Source: a virus. Taken from it: 20,224 nt of DNA. The DNA lies in IMG/VR virus record IMGVR_UViG_3300027741_000326, positions 1 through 20,224 of that record, one strand, 5' to 3'. Positions within the stretch are counted from its first letter, which is position 1; each line of letters starts with the position of its first letter. Shown here in pieces: positions 17,436-20,224 of the stretch. The notes below the pieces were generated by a model. It made no database searches and had not been told where the DNA came from. It was given only the letters and a program-made list of their open reading frames with translations. Position numbers and translations under genes: made by a program.

Positions 17436-19649
17436 ATGGCCAAAAAAAAATATAACAGCTCTAAAGAACTAGAAGACACAAATCATGTTCCTTCTGAGGC
17501 TTATGTTACTTGGGGAGATGATTTAGCCAGTAAACAAGAAGCTCTTAAGAAAGCGGATTCTTTAGATGAGTTTGTCGGTATACAAAAAGCTGAAGCCGCT
17601 GGAAGAAGATACAGTTTAGACTATTCTAATTTAGATAGTAATACATCTGGTAGACCAGGATTAACCAGATCAGATTATGACTTCTTTAGGCCAGATGAAG
17701 CAGTACCTCGTCGTAATATTAAGTTAATCCTGAGAAGAGCAGAAGATATTTATCAAAAAGTAGGTCTAGTAAAAAATGTTATAGACCTGATGGGAGATTT
17801 TGCAGTTCAGGGTATAAAATTATCTCACAAAAATAAACGTATTGAAAAATTCTATAGACAATGGTTCAAAAAAGTACAAGGTAAAGATCGTAGTGAAAGA
17901 TTTCTTAACAATCTATATAAAGTAGGTAATATAGTTATTAATAGACAAACAGCTAAGCTCAATACTAAAATGAGCGATAAACTATACAAAACTATTGCAG
18001 CTCCTGATTTTGATCCATCAGATTTAGAAGAGACTAAATTTGAGAGAAAAGAAATTCCTTGGAAATATACTTTTATAGATCCTGTATTCGTTGATGTGGC
18101 AGGCGGTTCTTTAGCTGCTTTCGTGTCATTAAAAAGATACGAATTAACACTTCCAGCAGATCTAAGAAGAATTATTAATGCTCCAAAAACACCAGCAGAA
18201 AAACAAATTATTGAAAGTTTACCTCCTCAGATTATTGAAGCAGCTAAGAGTAAGGCTGCCTATAGTTTGGACTCAAATAAACTTTGTGTATTCCATTACA
18301 AAAAAGATGATTGGCAGCCGTGGGCATATCCCATGATGTACGCCATAATGGATGATATTACAGTTGTAGAAAAACTAAAATTAGCAGATATGTCAGCTTT
18401 GGATGGTGCAATATCTAATATTCGTATTTTCAAATTAGGTAGCTTAGAACACAAAATAGCGCCAACAAAAGCAGCAACAGCAAAACTAGCACAAATATTA
18501 GGTAATAATGTTGGTGGTGGTACTATGGATCTTATTTGGGGTCCGGATATTGAGTTGATTGAATCTAAAACTACTGTTCATCAATTTCTCGGAGAAGGAA
18601 AGTATGTTCCTCATCTAAATGCTATTTATGCCGGATTAGGAATACCTCCAACTCTTACTGGAACCTTTGGTGCTGCTGGAACCACTAATAACTTTATTAG
18701 TCTCAAAACATTAACACAAAGATTACAATACGGTAGAGATATACTAGTATCTTTTTGGGAGAAAGAAATAGAGCTAGTACAAAAAGCAATGGGCTTTAGG
18801 TATCCAGCAACAATAGAATTTGATAAAATGGACCTTAGTAATGAAGATGCTGAAAAAGCATTACTTATTCAATTAGCTGATCGAAATATTATTAGTGATG
18901 AGTTATTACAAAGCGTTTTTGGTTTTGATCCAGATATGGAGAAGTCCAGACTCAATAAAGAGTCGAAAGATAGACAGGCAGAAAGAATGGTTAAAAAAGC
19001 AGGACCATGGTATGATCCCCAAGTCGAAAATGCTCTTAAGAAAATTGCGCTTCAAGGAGGCACTGTCACTCCAAGTCAAGTTGGTCTTGATCTAGAAAAA
19101 AAGAAAACTGGAGAAAAAACAGCACTTGAACTTAAAGTTCCATCTGGCCCTTCTTTGCAACCAACGAAGTTGGCTAACGCTCCGTCTTCGGATGCGTTGC
19201 CAAAAGAACCCGGTGAAGGAAGACCCAAAATGTCCAAGGATTCAGCACCACGAAAAACTAAAAAGTTCACCCCACAAACAGGCGCTAAGTTAACACTATG
19301 GGCAAATTCAGCTCAAGATAAAATTAGTAATATTATCAATCCAGTTCTGTTGGAGTTTTACGGTAAAAAAAATCTCAGAGGCCTATCCAATACGGAGGCC
19401 AAAGAATTAGAGCAAATCAAAACCAACATACTGCTAAATATTGATCCTCTATCTTCTACGGATGAAGATAAGATTATGGCCTCTTTTGAAAAATCTTTAA
19501 ATTCAACATCACAACTAGTCCACTACCAACATTGGCTTAAAAATCTTCAATCAGAATTAGGTCGAGAGCTATCTGTTGAAGAAAATAAGCAAGCAAAGGC
19601 ATCTTATTATTTAATGGTGTATTCAGATATAGACCAAATAGGAGAATAA
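17436..19649 (+). CDS. Portal protein
   Basis: Forms the ring at one capsid vertex through which DNA enters. Supporting features are position right after TerL, length (737 aa), the opening RRNIKLILRRAEDIYQKVGLVKNVIDLMGDF, the basic clip-like region, and a middle part with IPPTLTG and NNFISLKTLTQRLQYGRDI, typical of portal proteins. The C-terminal 200 residues are Lys/Pro-rich then helical, perhaps an extension inside the head. No ribosome site is visible before the ATG, unlike its neighbours. Identification rests on context and these motifs. Confidence 0.85.
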   Translation: MAKKKYNSSKELEDTNHVPSEAYVTWGDDLASKQEALKKADSLDEFVGIQKAEAAGRRYSLDYSNLDSNTSGRPGLTRSDYDFFRPDEAVPRRNIKLILRRAEDIYQKVGLVKNVIDLMGDFAVQGIKLSHKNKRIEKFYRQWFKKVQGKDRSERFLNNLYKVGNIVINRQTAKLNTKMSDKLYKTIAAPDFDPSDLEETKFERKEIPWKYTFIDPVFVDVAGGSLAAFVSLKRYELTLPADLRRIINAPKTPAEKQIIESLPPQIIEAAKSKAAYSLDSNKLCVFHYKKDDWQPWAYPMMYAIMDDITVVEKLKLADMSALDGAISNIRIFKLGSLEHKIAPTKAATAKLAQILGNNVGGGTMDLIWGPDIELIESKTTVHQFLGEGKYVPHLNAIYAGLGIPPTLTGTFGAAGTTNNFISLKTLTQRLQYGRDILVSFWEKEIELVQKAMGFRYPATIEFDKMDLSNEDAEKALLIQLADRNIISDELLQSVFGFDPDMEKSRLNKESKDRQAERMVKKAGPWYDPQVENALKKIALQGGTVTPSQVGLDLEKKKTGEKTALELKVPSGPSLQPTKLANAPSSDALPKEPGEGRPKMSKDSAPRKTKKFTPQTGAKLTLWANSAQDKISNIINPVLLEFYGKKNLRGLSNTEAKELEQIKTNILLNIDPLSSTDEDKIMASFEKSLNSTSQLVHYQHWLKNLQSELGRELSVEENKQAKASYYLMVYSDIDQIGE

Positions 19650-19650
19650 T

Positions 19651-20224
19651 ATGATTATTTTTGAGCAAGAAAAACTAGACGGCTTAGAACCCAAACTATC
19701 AACATCTGCATCAATAGTCTATGCTTCTATAGTTGAGCCACTTAATCACAATCAACATTCTGTCAATTATAATATTCCAGAAACAACTATTGCTTCTATC
19801 AATGATAGTGACTTATATTATATTCAATGCATTTTAGTAACATCTTCTTGGAACAAAAATGATGATATCTTTGATAAAGAGGAAGTTTGGGCAGCTAAGA
19901 ATACGCCAGAGGATAAACCAACAAATCTTGAGCATGATGAAAACATTATTGTTGGTCACATAACATCTAACTGGCCAATTACAGAAGATGGAAAAACTAT
20001 CGATCCTAATATCAGTATCTCTGATCTGCCAGAAAAATTTCATATTTTAACAGGCTCAGTGATCTACAAGGGCTTTAGTGATAATGCTCTCAGAGATAGA
20101 TCTGAAAAATTAATTGCAGAAATTCAGAATGGTACAAAATATGTTAGTATGGAGTGCTTTTTTAAAGGTTTTGATTATGGTATCTTAAATAAAACAACTG
20201 GTTCATATAAAATATTAAATAGAA
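19651..20224 (+). CDS. Head maturation protease-like protein, cut by the window end
   Basis: 191 residues are visible. Motif WNKNDDIFDKEEVWAAKNTP then KPTNLEHDENIIVGHI and KYVSMECFF resembles phage prohead protease or scaffold-protease proteins, in which a conserved N-x-x-H-D stretch is followed by G-H-I and a later S-M-E-C. The position after the portal agrees. Catalytic residues cannot be settled from the part seen. GGAG is 6 nt before the ATG. Confidence 0.65.
   Translation, partial: MIIFEQEKLDGLEPKLSTSASIVYASIVEPLNHNQHSVNYNIPETTIASINDSDLYYIQCILVTSSWNKNDDIFDKEEVWAAKNTPEDKPTNLEHDENIIVGHITSNWPITEDGKTIDPNISISDLPEKFHILTGSVIYKGFSDNALRDRSEKLIAEIQNGTKYVSMECFFKGFDYGILNKTTGSYKILNR

Overview
The window looks like part of a tailed double-stranded DNA phage (or prophage) of a bacterium. 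The right third holds a packaging and head module: a sigma-like factor, a small-terminase candidate, TerL, portal and the start of a protease-like gene. The left half is a tightly packed block of very small genes, as in the early or accessory regions of large phages. The genetic code is standard, with TAA, TAG and TGA all used as stops. A secreted Tyr/Val/Pro-rich protein (10720-11025) resembles low-complexity proteins I associate with Planctomycetes, but that is only a hint about the host.

Left half (1 to about 10.6 kb), all genes on the minus strand. It splits into about 18 short transcription units. Each starts at a near-consensus sigma70-type promoter (TTGACA, usually 17 bp, TATAAT-like), carries one to six genes of 23-134 aa, and often ends in a repeated roughly 85-bp element. 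That element occurs 11 times: four copies of a word close to CAAAGGACTTACG in alternating orientation around a very GC-rich core (GGGGCGGGCC-like). Sixteen sites of a second word, GNCGATA, lie at or near promoters but at shifting positions, as expected of a repressor operator. Several open-reading starts fall inside or upstream of promoters, so shorter starts are given here. Many genes were found below 60 codons, including zinc ribbons and single-helix membrane peptides.

The most striking region is 1386-1970. It is about 585 nt with its own promoter (TTGACA-17-TATACT), no credible reading frame, and a chain of domains each closed by perfect inverted repeats. I read it as a large structured noncoding RNA in the size range of the phage-associated ROOL and GOLLD RNAs; membership of either class is not shown.

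10.6-11.5 kb is the boundary. It holds a secreted protein, a small helix-turn-helix plus AT-hook protein with a clear terminator, and a compact divergent promoter region with two GTTGACAAC sites flanking the palindrome ATACTATAGTAT.

11.5-20.2 kb, plus strand and visibly more AT-rich. One overlapping gene run encodes an unknown 56-aa protein, a sigma-70 region 2-like factor, a coiled-coil protein (possible TerS), GDP-mannose 4,6-dehydratase, an HNH protein, an ERCC4-type nuclease, a Cys-motif protein, terminase large subunit, portal, and a protease-like protein cut by the window end. The regulator and divergent promoters probably control entry into this late operon, and the sigma-like factor may redirect host polymerase to late genes.
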